A stretch of 64,000 bases of DNA from Pseudomonas sp. MF4836 (GTDB lineage: Bacteria > Pseudomonadota > Gammaproteobacteria > Pseudomonadales > Pseudomonadaceae). The stretch covers positions 248,001 through 312,000 of the forward strand of contig NZ_MVOL01000008.1 of the NCBI RefSeq assembly GCF_002018875.1. The letters run 5' to 3'. The notes under the pieces are model-generated. The model was not told where the DNA came from, made no database searches, and saw nothing but the letters and a program-made list of their open reading frames with translations. This document shows, in pieces, positions 51,756 through 60,387 of the stretch; position 1 is the stretch's first letter, and every line of letters starts with the position of its first letter. Made by a program: the position numbers and the translations under genes.

Positions 51756-53537
51756 TCAGGGGACTTCCGGAGCGTGCAGCTTGACCTCGAAGTCATACTC
51801 AAAGGGCGTGACGTCTACCAGTTGATAGGCTTCGACGGTGGTGGGTTGCCCGTAGTAGTACTGCACCTGGAACAGCTCCTCGCTCTGCTTGCCTTGATGC
51901 TGGACCTGGTGGAATTTCTTCAGGTAGCGGCCACTGCTGTCCTTGGCGAAGAAGCGCCAGGCAACCTGCGGGAACGGCGTGCTCTGGATGATCAGGGCGT
52001 TGTCCCGCACGCTCAGACCCTGGGGCAGGGCGCTGGCTTCGAATAGGCTTTTTTCAACCTTGGGGTGAAGCAGGGTCATGGTGCCGGTGGCATAGGCTGG
52101 TTGCCGAGGCAGCTCAGAGGGGCTGTAAGTAATGCTGCCGCGGAAAGGGTCGAAATCGAAGGTGCGCAAGCCCATATCCAGCAGTTCGCCACGGGTGTTG
52201 AGTGCGCCCTGGGTATAGAACTCCAATGAGCGCTGGAAGTCGTACCCAGCCGCCGACCAGGCGAAGGGCGCGTCGGAGTGAAAGAGGATTCGGGCGTATT
52301 GGGCGCTGACCGCTTCTGAGCTGACACGAACGCTCTGGCGCATCTGTTCCTGGCTTATGGCATAGCGACGGGTCTGCTCGGCGATGCTGTCGTCATGCAC
52401 CACAGCGTGACCCTGCATGGGCAGCAAGGCGTTGCCAGTGATCCATTCCTTGAACGAATAGACCGGGGTTTTCAATGCCTGGCGTTGCACCTGGGCGGTG
52501 GAGAAGTCCAGGGCGGTGACCTTGAGGCTTTCCAGTTCTCCGTAGAAGGACACCTTCTTGTAGTGACTGCCCCGGGCCTGGCGCCAGGCGTCCAATTGCT
52601 GCTGTTGTTGGTTGATAAAGGCCGGGTCGTATTTTTTCTGTTGCAACAGCGCCAGCAGTTGCTCGTCCTCGAAGTCCAACTGTGCTTGGGGCTTGGTGAT
52701 CGCGTGGGAGGCTTTCAAGTAGTTGCCGTCCCGGTCTTGAGCCTGGATCAGCAGCGGGTCCAGCTGCATGTCTGCGAGCTCGGCACTCAGCGGGGCACTG
52801 TTGACCAGCTCGAACTCGGCAAAGTTTGGCTCGGCCTTGAGCAGCTTCACACTCAGATTGCCCTGGCTCTGGGTACTGCCGACGTCACCACGGGTGAAGC
52901 TGAACACCTTGACCTGGCCGGGAACCACCGTTTGCGCAGTACCGTTCAAGGCCACGACTTCGGGGGTGTTCTCGGTCCGCTCTTTATCCGGGTAGATGAG
53001 TTGATAGTGTCCGGGCTTGTGCTGTTCCAGGCGCCGGGACTGAGGGCCTCCTGCGGGCTCCTTGTCGGCTTGCAGGGCGATCACCGATCCGTCCTTCAAA
53101 CTGGCCGACTGCCAGTCGAGCTCGGTCGGGAACAACGGTTCGAGTGGGTCTTTGTTGAACGGCGAACTGAGATCCATGTCGATTCTGCGGAAGACGATAG
53201 CGTCATAACTCTTGAAGAACAGGCTGGCCAGCCAGTGCCCGGCCGCATCGGCGGGAACCGGGTATTGCTCGATGAGGTCATTGGCGTCGAGGCTGTGTTC
53301 GACCTTCCAGGCTGAGTTCATCCTCAGCAAACCGCGCCGCTCGTCGTACCAGGCCTGCAACTGAGTGATGGCCAGGTTTTCGAGTGTCGAGTTGGGCAAC
53401 TCCCTGGCCTGGGCGATGCGTTGATCGAAGGTTTGTTCCAGGCGTTTTTCGGGGCTGAGCTCGACGCTCAGGTACAGCGCCAGGACGCCTGCTGCGAGGA
53501 GGCCGATGCCGGTGGCGACGCAGGTCATGAGTTTCAT
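51756..53537 (-). CDS. Large membrane-anchored exported protein, paralogue B
   Basis: A 593-residue protein with an N-terminal hydrophobic anchor (MKLMTCVATGIGLLAAGVLALYLSVEL) and no lipobox cysteine. Segment after segment matches paralogue A: LDWQSASLKDGSVI with LEWQSVTLSNKKVI, SHYKKVSFYGELESLKVTALDFS with SHYAKVYFNGVIDKLEVSVFDFS, WRFFAKDSSGRYLK with WRFYAKDDTGQYLK, and YYYGQPTTVEAYQ with YFYGQPTELETYQ. Function unknown. The start at 53537 is preferred; a GTG at 53549 and an ATG three codons later are alternatives, none with a good ribosome site. Confidence 0.78.
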   Translation of the reverse strand: MKLMTCVATGIGLLAAGVLALYLSVELSPEKRLEQTFDQRIAQARELPNSTLENLAITQLQAWYDERRGLLRMNSAWKVEHSLDANDLIEQYPVPADAAGHWLASLFFKSYDAIVFRRIDMDLSSPFNKDPLEPLFPTELDWQSASLKDGSVIALQADKEPAGGPQSRRLEQHKPGHYQLIYPDKERTENTPEVVALNGTAQTVVPGQVKVFSFTRGDVGSTQSQGNLSVKLLKAEPNFAEFELVNSAPLSAELADMQLDPLLIQAQDRDGNYLKASHAITKPQAQLDFEDEQLLALLQQKKYDPAFINQQQQQLDAWRQARGSHYKKVSFYGELESLKVTALDFSTAQVQRQALKTPVYSFKEWITGNALLPMQGHAVVHDDSIAEQTRRYAISQEQMRQSVRVSSEAVSAQYARILFHSDAPFAWSAAGYDFQRSLEFYTQGALNTRGELLDMGLRTFDFDPFRGSITYSPSELPRQPAYATGTMTLLHPKVEKSLFEASALPQGLSVRDNALIIQSTPFPQVAWRFFAKDSSGRYLKKFHQVQHQGKQSEELFQVQYYYGQPTTVEAYQLVDVTPFEYDFEVKLHAPEVP

Positions 53538-53776
53538 GGGCGGGCGCACTTTTTTAGGGCGCGTGGCAGGTCAACATCCATTTGCAGAGATCCATTGGCG
53601 TAGAAAGGGCTGGAAAGCGGCGGCGACACTAACAGAAAACCCGGGCCTTTTCCTTTTGCCGATGCCTGCTCCAAGTGCTGCGCCGTTGGTCCAGATCGAG
53701 AGACCGGCGCTTGTGCTTTTATCGCGCCAGGCATATGCCTGTAGCGTCACGGGCCTGAATTGCACGAGGTGGGTTT

Positions 53777-54079
53777 ATGAACCTGCAAGAAATGAATGCC
53801 TACGCCATCGCCGGCAAGGTCGATGAGTTGAACCTGATTTCTCTGGAAGGCGGCATCTATCTGCTGGAGGCGCGCATGCATGGGGCGGCCTACCCCCTCA
53901 GCGACGGCCATGGGCAGATGTTCCACTTGCGTTCGGTGGAACATGCGCGTCAGGTGTTGCAGGCGTTTCCGACATTGCCGTTCAACCTTGTGCACACCTC
54001 GGTGCATGACGAAATGTGCGGCCTGTCAGCCAGCGCCGAGGAAAGCCTGAAGGTGCCACTGGCGTTGCGCTCGGCCTGA
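53777..54079 (+). CDS. Small protein, probably DUF6482 family
   Basis: A 100-residue soluble protein: MNLQEMNAYAIAGKVDELNLISLEGGIYLLEAR, then DGHGQMFHLRSVEHARQVL. I recall this family (DUF6482) from pseudomonads; no function is known. GAGG lies 7-8 bases before the ATG. A 12-bp palindrome AGGCATATGCCT (53729-53740) lies upstream. Confidence 0.75.
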   Translation: MNLQEMNAYAIAGKVDELNLISLEGGIYLLEARMHGAAYPLSDGHGQMFHLRSVEHARQVLQAFPTLPFNLVHTSVHDEMCGLSASAEESLKVPLALRSA

Positions 54080-54212
54080 TAGCGCCATACGCCCCCCTGA
54101 TCTTCGCCAGGGCTTCTGTGCTAGTCTGCTCGCCCTTTTGGTTCCGGGCGCCCCGGGATGCGCTGTGCACGCACGGCAAGTTCCCGAGCCGTCCGCACAG
54201 CGGAGCAGTTCC

Positions 54213-54830
54213 ATGTCCGAAGTAAATCTGTCCACCGACGAAACCCGCGTCAGCTACGGCATCGGCCGTCAGTTGGGCGACCAGCTGCGCGACAACCCGC
54301 CGCCGGGCGTGAGCCTGGACGCGATCCTGGCCGGCCTGACCGACGCTTTCGCCGGCAAGCCAAGCCGTGTAGGCCAGGACGAGCTGTCCGCCAGCTTCAA
54401 GGTCATTCGTGAAATCATGCAGGCCGAAGCGGCCGCCAAGGCTGAAGCAGCTGCGGGCGAAGGCCTGGCTTTCCTGGCTGAAAACGCCAAGCGCGATGGC
54501 ATCACTACCCTGGCTTCCGGCCTGCAATTCGAAGTGCTGACTGCGGGCGAGGGCGCCAAGCCATCCCGTGAAGACAGCGTGCGTACTCATTACCACGGCA
54601 CCCTGATCGACGGCACTGTGTTCGACAGCTCCTACGAGCGCGGCCAGCCTGCAGAGTTTCCGGTGGGTGGCGTGATCGCCGGCTGGACCGAAGCCCTGCA
54701 ACTGATGAACGCCGGTAGCAAATGGCGTCTGTACGTGCCGAGCGAACTGGCTTACGGCGCGCAAGGCGTAGGCAGCATCCCGCCGCACAGCGTCCTGGTG
54801 TTTGACGTCGAGCTGCTCGACGTACTCTAA
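54213..54830 (+). CDS. fklB: FKBP-type peptidyl-prolyl isomerase FklB
   Basis: A 205-residue isomerase (E. coli FklB has 206). The N-terminal dimerisation helices (SYGIGRQLGDQLRD ... FKVIREIMQAEAAAKAE) precede a C-terminal FKBP domain with VRTHYHGTLIDGTVFDSSYERG, GVIAGWTEALQLMNAG and YGAQGVGSIPPHSVLVFDVELLDV. No signal peptide, so cytoplasmic. The start at 54213 has CGGAG eight bases upstream. Confidence 0.94.
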   Translation: MSEVNLSTDETRVSYGIGRQLGDQLRDNPPPGVSLDAILAGLTDAFAGKPSRVGQDELSASFKVIREIMQAEAAAKAEAAAGEGLAFLAENAKRDGITTLASGLQFEVLTAGEGAKPSREDSVRTHYHGTLIDGTVFDSSYERGQPAEFPVGGVIAGWTEALQLMNAGSKWRLYVPSELAYGAQGVGSIPPHSVLVFDVELLDVL

Positions 54831-54842
54831 GTCGTAGCGAAT

Positions 54843-54928
54843 GCGGGAGCCGGTTCGCCGGCGATGCAGGCGGCGCGGTTCAGCCTTGAACCCGTGCGCA
54901 TGCCATCGCTGGCAAGCCAGCCCCCGCA
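54843..54928. repeat. REP-type inverted pair after fklB
   Basis: GCGGGAGCCGGTTCGCCGGCGATG on the left faces CATCGCTGGCAAGCCAGCCCCCGC on the right, the same family as the elements at 6437 and 29123. It separates the convergent fklB and the Fur-box gene. Confidence 0.85.
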
Positions 54929-54944
54929 GGTTTTGCAGTGACGC

Positions 54945-55202
54945 TCATACCTGAAACTTGCTGCTGAGTTCTGACGCCGGGCGCAAGGCTCTGGCGTAAC
55001 AGAACAAAAACAGGTTGCGCACCAGTTCCTTGAGCACCATCGGTTCGCTGGAACTCAAGCCGTTGAAATCCAGGTCACCCTGGTCCTGCAGCTCGTTCAG
55101 AGCCTCTTCTTCCAGCACCGCACAGACTTCCCCGGTTTCCCGATGAAGGATTCTCAGGTAAGGGTGTGGGCGATCCAGCCACGCGTCGATCAAATAAGTC
55201 AT
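54945..55202 (-). CDS. Small Fur-box-controlled protein, PA4570-like
   Basis: An 85-residue soluble protein: MTYLIDAWLDRPHPYLRILHRETGEVCAVLEEEALNEL. The ATG at 55202 is chosen over one at 55211 because AAGGAG lies directly against the upstream ATG but nine bases from this one. A Fur-like box sits 27 bp before it. In P. aeruginosa the gene next to ispB, PA4570, is known as iron-repressed, and this gene occupies the same place. Function unknown. Confidence 0.8.
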   Translation of the reverse strand: MTYLIDAWLDRPHPYLRILHRETGEVCAVLEEEALNELQDQGDLDFNGLSSSEPMVLKELVRNLFLFCYARALRPASELSSKFQV

Positions 55203-55228
55203 GGGTCTCATCTCCTTGATGGGTTCAA

Positions 55229-55247
55229 TGAGAATAATTCTTATTCA
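55229..55247 (-). promoter_or_regulatory. Fur box
   Basis: TGAGAATAATTCTTATTCA, with the palindromic core GAATAA-TTC-TTATTC (55232-55246), is a good match to the 19-bp Fur consensus of alternating GATAAT units. It lies just upstream of the small gene ending at 54945. Confidence 0.8.
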
Positions 55248-55370
55248 ATGAATAGCAAGTACCTATTGGCGGTTTCTGCTTTTTTCTAGGCAGAAATTGC
55301 TGTCGATCAACTCGACTGGCCTTTTGCTATTGGGAGGGGATTAGTGGGGGATGAGGCGGGGAGATGGCGC

Positions 55371-55393
55371 CATCCCGCGTAGTACGCGGGATG
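55371..55393 (-). terminator. Hairpin after the PhnA/YjdM gene
   Basis: CATCCCGCGT (55371-55380) pairs perfectly with ACGCGGGATG (55384-55393) around AGT, 11 bp after the stop. A T-run is lacking, so termination may need Rho or the stem may only stabilise the message. Confidence 0.6.
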
Positions 55394-55403
55394 GGCAGGG
55401 GGA

Positions 55404-55745
55404 TCAGACCTTGCGCACGAACTCTGACTTGAGTTTCATCGGGCCGATGCCGTCGATTTTGCAGTCGATGTCATGGTCGCCATCGCACAGGCGGATATTC
55501 TTGACCTTGGTGCCGACCTTGACCACCAGGGACGTGCCCTTGACCTTGAGGTCCTTGATCACGGTGATGGTGTCGCCATCTTGCAGGACGTTACCCACCG
55601 AGTCTTTTTTCACGCTTTCATCGGACGCTACTTCGGCTTCGCCGCTGGCGGACCACTCGTGGGCGCATTCCGGGCAGATCAGCTGTGCGCCGTCTTCATA
55701 GGTGTATTCGGAATTGCATTTTGGGCAGGGTGGCAACGTGCTCAC
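55404..55745 (-). CDS. yjdM: PhnA/YjdM zinc-ribbon protein
   Basis: A 113-residue protein. A four-cysteine zinc ribbon (Cys7, 10, 24, 27) is followed by the PhnA domain, KKDSVGNVLQDGDTITVIKDLKVKG. Despite the name it is not a phosphonoacetate hydrolase; the role is unsettled. The frame starts with GTG at 55745, preceded by AAGGAG at six bases. Confidence 0.92.
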   Translation of the reverse strand: MSTLPPCPKCNSEYTYEDGAQLICPECAHEWSASGEAEVASDESVKKDSVGNVLQDGDTITVIKDLKVKGTSLVVKVGTKVKNIRLCDGDHDIDCKIDGIGPMKLKSEFVRKV

Positions 55746-55860
55746 TAAAGCTCCTTGAGTTTCAGGATGGCTAAAAAGCGCACATTGTATAGGGTTTTAG
55801 CCGGGAGAGGGGCGGGATGCCCGTTGGAGCCGGCTGGCCGGCTCCAGTGCATGCGGGGGA

Positions 55861-56829
55861 TCAGTGCGTGCGGGCGACCGCGAACTCGCTCAGTTCCACC
55901 AGTGCATCGCGGTATTCGCTTGGCGGCAGGGCTTCGAGGCAGCTGATGGCGCGGGCTACGTAGTCGCGGGCCAGTTGTGCGGTGTAATCCAGGGAACCCG
56001 AGGCTTCCACGGCAGCGCGGATGCTTTCCAGGTCTTCGATGCCGCCTTTCTGGATCGCCTGGCGAACCAGCGCGGCCTGTTCGGCGGTGCCTTCGCGCAT
56101 GGTGTAGATCAGCGGCAGGGTCGGCTTGCCCTCGGCCAGATCGTCACCGACGTTCTTGCCCAGGGTCTCGGCGTCGCCGCGGTAGTCCAGCAGGTCGTCG
56201 ACCAGTTGGAAGGCCACCCCCAGGTGATCGCCAAAGGTGCGCAGCGCTTCGCTTTGCTCAGGCGTGGCGCCAGCCAGGGCTGCGGCACTGTGGGTCGACG
56301 CTTCGAAGAGCATCGCGGTCTTGCCGCCGATGACTTCCATATAGGTTTCTTCGGTGGTGCTGGCGTCACGGACTTTCGACAGCTGCAGCACTTCGCCTTC
56401 GGCGATGATGCGGGTGGCTTGGGAAAGAATCTTCATGACCGGCATCGAGCCCAGCTCGACCATCATTTCGAACGAGCGCGAGTACAGGAAGTCGCCCACC
56501 AGTACGCTCGGCGCATTGCCCCACATGGCGTTGGCCGTGGAGCGGCCACGGCGCATGCCGGACATGTCGACCACGTCGTCATGCAGCAGGGTGGCGGTGT
56601 GCAGGAATTCGATGGTAGCGGCCAGCAGGCGCATGTCGTCGCCTTCGCGACCCAGGGCCTTGCCACACAACAGCACCAATAAAGGACGCAGGCGCTTGCC
56701 CCCGGCCGAGGTGATGTAGTCGCCGATTTTCGATACCAGCGGCACCCGGGAAGTCAGCTGCTTCTTGATGATGCCGTCGACGGCGCTAAAATCGTCCGCC
56801 ACCGCGCGGTAGAAAGCTTGGGGTTGCAT
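55861..56829 (-). CDS. ispB: Octaprenyl (polyprenyl) diphosphate synthase IspB
   Basis: Makes the isoprenoid tail of ubiquinone. The 322 residues have both aspartate motifs of trans-prenyltransferases: LLHDDVVDMSGMRRG and QLVDDLLDYRGD, plus GGKRLRPLLVLL. Chain length in pseudomonads is usually nine isoprene units, so it may be a solanesyl synthase. Divergent from rplU, as in E. coli and P. aeruginosa. Confidence 0.95.
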   Translation of the reverse strand: MQPQAFYRAVADDFSAVDGIIKKQLTSRVPLVSKIGDYITSAGGKRLRPLLVLLCGKALGREGDDMRLLAATIEFLHTATLLHDDVVDMSGMRRGRSTANAMWGNAPSVLVGDFLYSRSFEMMVELGSMPVMKILSQATRIIAEGEVLQLSKVRDASTTEETYMEVIGGKTAMLFEASTHSAAALAGATPEQSEALRTFGDHLGVAFQLVDDLLDYRGDAETLGKNVGDDLAEGKPTLPLIYTMREGTAEQAALVRQAIQKGGIEDLESIRAAVEASGSLDYTAQLARDYVARAISCLEALPPSEYRDALVELSEFAVARTH

Positions 56830-56908
56830 CAGCGAGAGTCGCTCCAGAAGGGTTGCGCGGCATGCTAGGACCCGCGTCCGGGCCTGTCAAGGCGCTATGG
56901 ACAGGCAC

Positions 56909-56937
56909 TTGCATCGGCTTTGCTCCTTGCGTACAAT
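56909..56937 (+). promoter_or_regulatory. Sigma-70 promoter of rplU-rpmA
   Basis: TTGCAT (56909-56914) and TACAAT (56932-56937) with a 17-bp spacer, about 134 bp before the rplU start. Confidence 0.75.
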
Positions 56938-57070
56938 CGCGCACCCTGAACTTCCTGGGCAGCACCTGCCTTACGCAATTGCACTTGGGCCGTTCCAGCC
57001 CCATGCAGCCATGCCAGCCAATACCTCTTCTTATAAAGAGCTGGGTGAGCAGGATTATCGGAGAAATACC

Positions 57071-57385
57071 ATGTCGTACGCAGTAATCGTTACTGGTGGC
57101 AAGCAATACAAAGTCGCCCCAGGTGAATACCTGAAGATTGAAAAACTGGAAATCGCTACCGGCGAATCCGTAACTTTTGATCGCGTTCTGTTGGTCGCCA
57201 ATGGCGATGACGTGAATATCGGTGCTCCAGTTGTTGCTGGCGCTACCGTTGTGGCTGAAGTGATCTCCCAAGGTCGTCACGATAAAATCCGCATCATCAA
57301 GTTCCGTCGTCGTAAGCACCACATGAAGCGTATGGGCCACCGCCAGTGGTACACCGAGATCAAAATCACCGGTATTCAGGCTTAA
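57071..57385 (+). CDS. rplU: 50S ribosomal protein L21
   Basis: A 104-residue protein with the L21 start MSYAVIVTGGKQYKV and the basic stretch IKFRRRKHHMKRMGHRQWYTEIKITGI. It forms the usual operon with rpmA, 35 bp downstream. The upstream leader of more than 100 bases between promoter and ATG could host autoregulation; no defined structure was identified. Confidence 0.98.
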   Translation: MSYAVIVTGGKQYKVAPGEYLKIEKLEIATGESVTFDRVLLVANGDDVNIGAPVVAGATVVAEVISQGRHDKIRIIKFRRRKHHMKRMGHRQWYTEIKITGIQA

Positions 57386-57420
57386 TTTCAGCCTAATTCC
57401 TCACTAGGAGAATTGAACTC

Positions 57421-57696
57421 ATGGCACACAAAAAAGCTGGTGGTAGTACCCGTAACGGTCGCGACTCAGAAGCCAAACGCCTTGGCGTGAAGATGTATGG
57501 CGGCCAGGTCATCATTCCGGGCAACATCATCGTGCGTCAGCGCGGCACCCAATTCCACGCTGGCTACGGCGTTGGCATGGGCAAAGATCACACTCTGTTC
57601 GCTAAAATCGACGGCGTGATCAAGTTCGAAGTAAAAGGCGCTTTCAACCGCCGTTACGTGAGCATTGTCCCGAAGACTGAAGTCGTCGCGGCATAA
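57421..57696 (+). CDS. rpmA: 50S ribosomal protein L27
   Basis: A 91-residue protein: MAHKKAGGSTRNGRDSEAKRLGVKMYGGQ is the canonical N-terminus that reaches the peptidyl-transferase centre. There is no N-terminal cleavable leader of the Firmicutes type. AGGAG lies before the ATG. Confidence 0.98.
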   Translation: MAHKKAGGSTRNGRDSEAKRLGVKMYGGQVIIPGNIIVRQRGTQFHAGYGVGMGKDHTLFAKIDGVIKFEVKGAFNRRYVSIVPKTEVVAA

Positions 57697-57711
57697 TTGC
57701 GTAGTTGCTGG

Positions 57712-57742
57712 AAAAGCCCTGTCTCGCGACGGGGCTTTTTCG
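57712..57742 (+). terminator. Rho-independent terminator of rplU-rpmA
   Basis: AAAAGCCCTGTC pairs with GACGGGGCTTTTT around CTCGC, with one mismatch, followed by a T-run. Confidence 0.9.
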
Positions 57743-57889
57743 TTTGTGGGGTGAGTCTCTTGCAAAGCTGTTTGTGATGGGCGAAAGCAGCTGGATTTGC
57801 GGTCGTTGCTTGAGGTCGCTGCGCTCATTTTTGCAAGAGTCTTATGTCTTGATTTTTCGGCTCGTCCGTATGGCGAGAGGCGTTCTGTT

Positions 57890-59113
57890 ATGAAGTTTGT
57901 TGATGAAGTATCGATTCGAGTAAAGGCCGGCGACGGCGGCAACGGTTGCATGAGCTTCCGTCGCGAAAAATTCATTGAAAACGGCGGCCCGAACGGCGGC
58001 GACGGTGGTGATGGCGGCTCGGTCTATATGGTTGCCGACGAAAACCTCAACACCCTGGTGGACTACCGTTACACCCGGCACTTCGATGCCGAGCGTGGCT
58101 CCAACGGCGGCAGCACCGATTGCACCGGTAAAAAGGGTGAGGAGCTGGTGCTGCGGGTGCCGGTTGGCACCACGGTCATCGATTCCGCTACCCAGGAAGT
58201 GATTGGCGACCTGACCAAGGCCGGCCAGAAACTGCTGGTAGCCCATGGCGGCTGGCACGGTCTGGGCAACACCCGATTCAAATCCAGCACCAACCGTGCG
58301 CCGCGCCAGACCACTCCGGGCAAGCCGGGTGAGGCGCGTGACCTCAAGCTGGAAATGAAGGTCTTGGCGGACGTGGGTCTGCTGGGTTTGCCGAACGCCG
58401 GTAAAAGTACCTTTATCCGTTCGGTTTCGGCCGCTAAGCCGAAAGTGGCCGACTACCCGTTCACCACCCTGGTGCCGAACCTGGGTGTGGTCAGTGTCGA
58501 TCGCTGGAAAAGCTTCGTGGTTGCGGATATTCCGGGCCTGATTGAGGGCGCTTCCGATGGCGCTGGCCTGGGGATTCGTTTCCTCAAGCATTTGTCCCGT
58601 ACACGCCTGCTGTTGCACCTCGTGGATATGGCGCCGCTGGATGACTCCAGTGCGCCGGATGCTGCAGAAGTGATTGTCAGCGAGCTGACCAAGTTCAGCC
58701 CGTCGCTGGCTGAGCGTGATCGCTGGCTGGTGCTGAACAAGTGCGACCAGATTCTTGAAGAAGAGCACGATGCTCGGGTCAAGGAAATCGTTGATCGTCT
58801 GGAGTGGACCGGTCCGGTCTACGTGATCTCGGCCATCTCCAAGCTGGGTACCGAGCGTCTGTGCCACGACATCATGCGTTACATGGAAGATCGTGCCGAT
58901 CGCCTGGCCAATGACCCGGCCTACAAGGAAGAGCTGGCCGAGCTCGATCAGCGCATCGAAGACGAAGCCCGTGCTCAGTTGCAGGCCCTGGATGACCAGC
59001 GTGCCCTGCGCCGTAGCGGCGTGAAGTCGGTCCATGACATCGGTGACGATGACTGGGACGAAGAAGATGTGGATGACGAAGATGGTCCGGAAATCATTTA
59101 CGTGCGTGACTGA
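57890..59113 (+). CDS. obg: GTPase Obg/CgtA
   Basis: Ribosome-assembly and stress GTPase. The 407 residues have the glycine-rich Obg fold (GGPNGGDGGDGGSVYMVAD), then G1 GLPNAGKST, G3 DIPGLIEGA, G4 NKCD, and an acidic C-terminal tail (DDDWDEEDVDDEDGPE). The start at 57890 (MKFVDEVSIRVKAGDGGNG) is the family start. It follows rpmA after a terminator, so it must have its own promoter. Confidence 0.97.
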   Translation: MKFVDEVSIRVKAGDGGNGCMSFRREKFIENGGPNGGDGGDGGSVYMVADENLNTLVDYRYTRHFDAERGSNGGSTDCTGKKGEELVLRVPVGTTVIDSATQEVIGDLTKAGQKLLVAHGGWHGLGNTRFKSSTNRAPRQTTPGKPGEARDLKLEMKVLADVGLLGLPNAGKSTFIRSVSAAKPKVADYPFTTLVPNLGVVSVDRWKSFVVADIPGLIEGASDGAGLGIRFLKHLSRTRLLLHLVDMAPLDDSSAPDAAEVIVSELTKFSPSLAERDRWLVLNKCDQILEEEHDARVKEIVDRLEWTGPVYVISAISKLGTERLCHDIMRYMEDRADRLANDPAYKEELAELDQRIEDEARAQLQALDDQRALRRSGVKSVHDIGDDDWDEEDVDDEDGPEIIYVRD

Positions 59114-59133
59114 TTCCTTGCAGTAAACTTAAG

Positions 59134-59157
59134 CGCCGCTCAATCGAGCGGCGTTTT
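59134..59157 (+). terminator. Terminator after obg
   Basis: CGCCGCT (59134-59140) and AGCGGCG (59147-59153) around CAATCG, followed by TTTT. Confidence 0.88.
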
Positions 59158-59236
59158 AGTATCCGGAAATCGATAGTCACGAATAACGTTACGGGCAGTG
59201 CTGGGTCGTGCTGTCCTCAAGCTAAGGTTGAAGAAG

Positions 59237-60355
59237 ATGCGGAGCAAGGTGACGGGTGCGCAGCGCTGGGTCGTGAAGATCGGCAGTGCACTGCTGACGG
59301 CGGATGGCAAGGGCCTGGATCGTGCGGCAATGGGTGTGTGGGTCGAGCAGATGGTGGCCTTGCACGAGGCTGGCGTCGAGTTAGTGCTGGTTTCTTCGGG
59401 AGCGGTAGCGGCTGGCATGAGCCGTCTGGGCTGGACCTCGCGACCCAGTGCGATGCACGAGTTGCAGGCGGCCGCTGCCATTGGCCAGATGGGCTTGGTG
59501 CAGGCCTGGGAGTCGAGCTTTGCCGAGCATGGCCGGCACACTGCGCAGATCCTCCTGACCCATGACGACCTCTCCGATCGCAAGCGCTACCTCAACGCTC
59601 GCAGTACCTTGCGTGCCCTGGTCGAGCTCAAGGTGATCCCGGTGATCAACGAGAATGACACCGTGGTGACCGACGAAATCCGTTTTGGCGACAACGACAC
59701 CCTGGCGGCGCTGGTGGCGAACCTGGTCGAGGCTGATCTGTTGGTGATCCTTACCGACCGTGATGGCATGTTCGATGCTGATCCGCGCAATAACCCGGAC
59801 GCCCAGCTGATTTACGAAGCGCGGGCCGATGATCCGGCGCTGGATGCGGTGGCCGGCGGCACCGGCGGTGCGCTGGGGCGTGGCGGCATGCAGACCAAGC
59901 TGCGCGCGGCGCGTCTGGCGGCGCGCTCCGGGGCGCACACCATTATTGTTGGCGGGCGTCTGGAGCGAGTCCTGGACCGTCTGAAGGCGGGTGAGCGCAT
60001 CGGTACCTTGCTCTCGCCGGAACGCGGCATGCTGGCGGCGCGCAAGCAGTGGCTGGCTGGGCACTTGCAGACCCGCGGCACTCTGGTGCTGGATGCGGGA
60101 GCGGTCTCGGCGCTGTCCCAGGGCAACAAGAGTTTGTTGCCGGTGGGTGTGAAGCAGGTCCAGGGCGGTTTCCGTCGGGGCGAGATGGTGGTCTGCGTGG
60201 CGCCGGACGGGCGGGAGATCGCTCGCGGCCTGGCCAACTACAGTGCGCTTGAGGCGCAGAAGATCATTGGTCAGTCGTCTGATGCAATTGTCGGTCTGCT
60301 GGGCTACATGGCTGAGCCGGAGCTGGTGCATCGCGATAACCTGATCCTGGTTTAA
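59237..60355 (+). CDS. proB: Glutamate 5-kinase ProB
   Basis: First enzyme of proline synthesis. The 372 residues hold the amino-acid kinase domain (WVVKIGSALLTADGKG, LVSSGAVAAGMSRLG, INENDTVV, GTGGALGRGGMQTKLRAARLA) and a C-terminal PUA domain (about 275-372). The start at 59237 (MRSKVTGAQRWVVKIGS) matches P. aeruginosa ProB; AAGG is 11 bases upstream, somewhat far. Confidence 0.96.
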   Translation: MRSKVTGAQRWVVKIGSALLTADGKGLDRAAMGVWVEQMVALHEAGVELVLVSSGAVAAGMSRLGWTSRPSAMHELQAAAAIGQMGLVQAWESSFAEHGRHTAQILLTHDDLSDRKRYLNARSTLRALVELKVIPVINENDTVVTDEIRFGDNDTLAALVANLVEADLLVILTDRDGMFDADPRNNPDAQLIYEARADDPALDAVAGGTGGALGRGGMQTKLRAARLAARSGAHTIIVGGRLERVLDRLKAGERIGTLLSPERGMLAARKQWLAGHLQTRGTLVLDAGAVSALSQGNKSLLPVGVKQVQGGFRRGEMVVCVAPDGREIARGLANYSALEAQKIIGQSSDAIVGLLGYMAEPELVHRDNLILV

Positions 60356-60387
60356 GCAGTGATTCGAGTCATTTAGGGAAAAAACCA

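Noticed and set aside
53729..53740. 12-bp palindrome AGGCATATGCCT upstream of the DUF6482-like gene
   Set aside because: Too short to call an operator without conservation; noted only under the gene.
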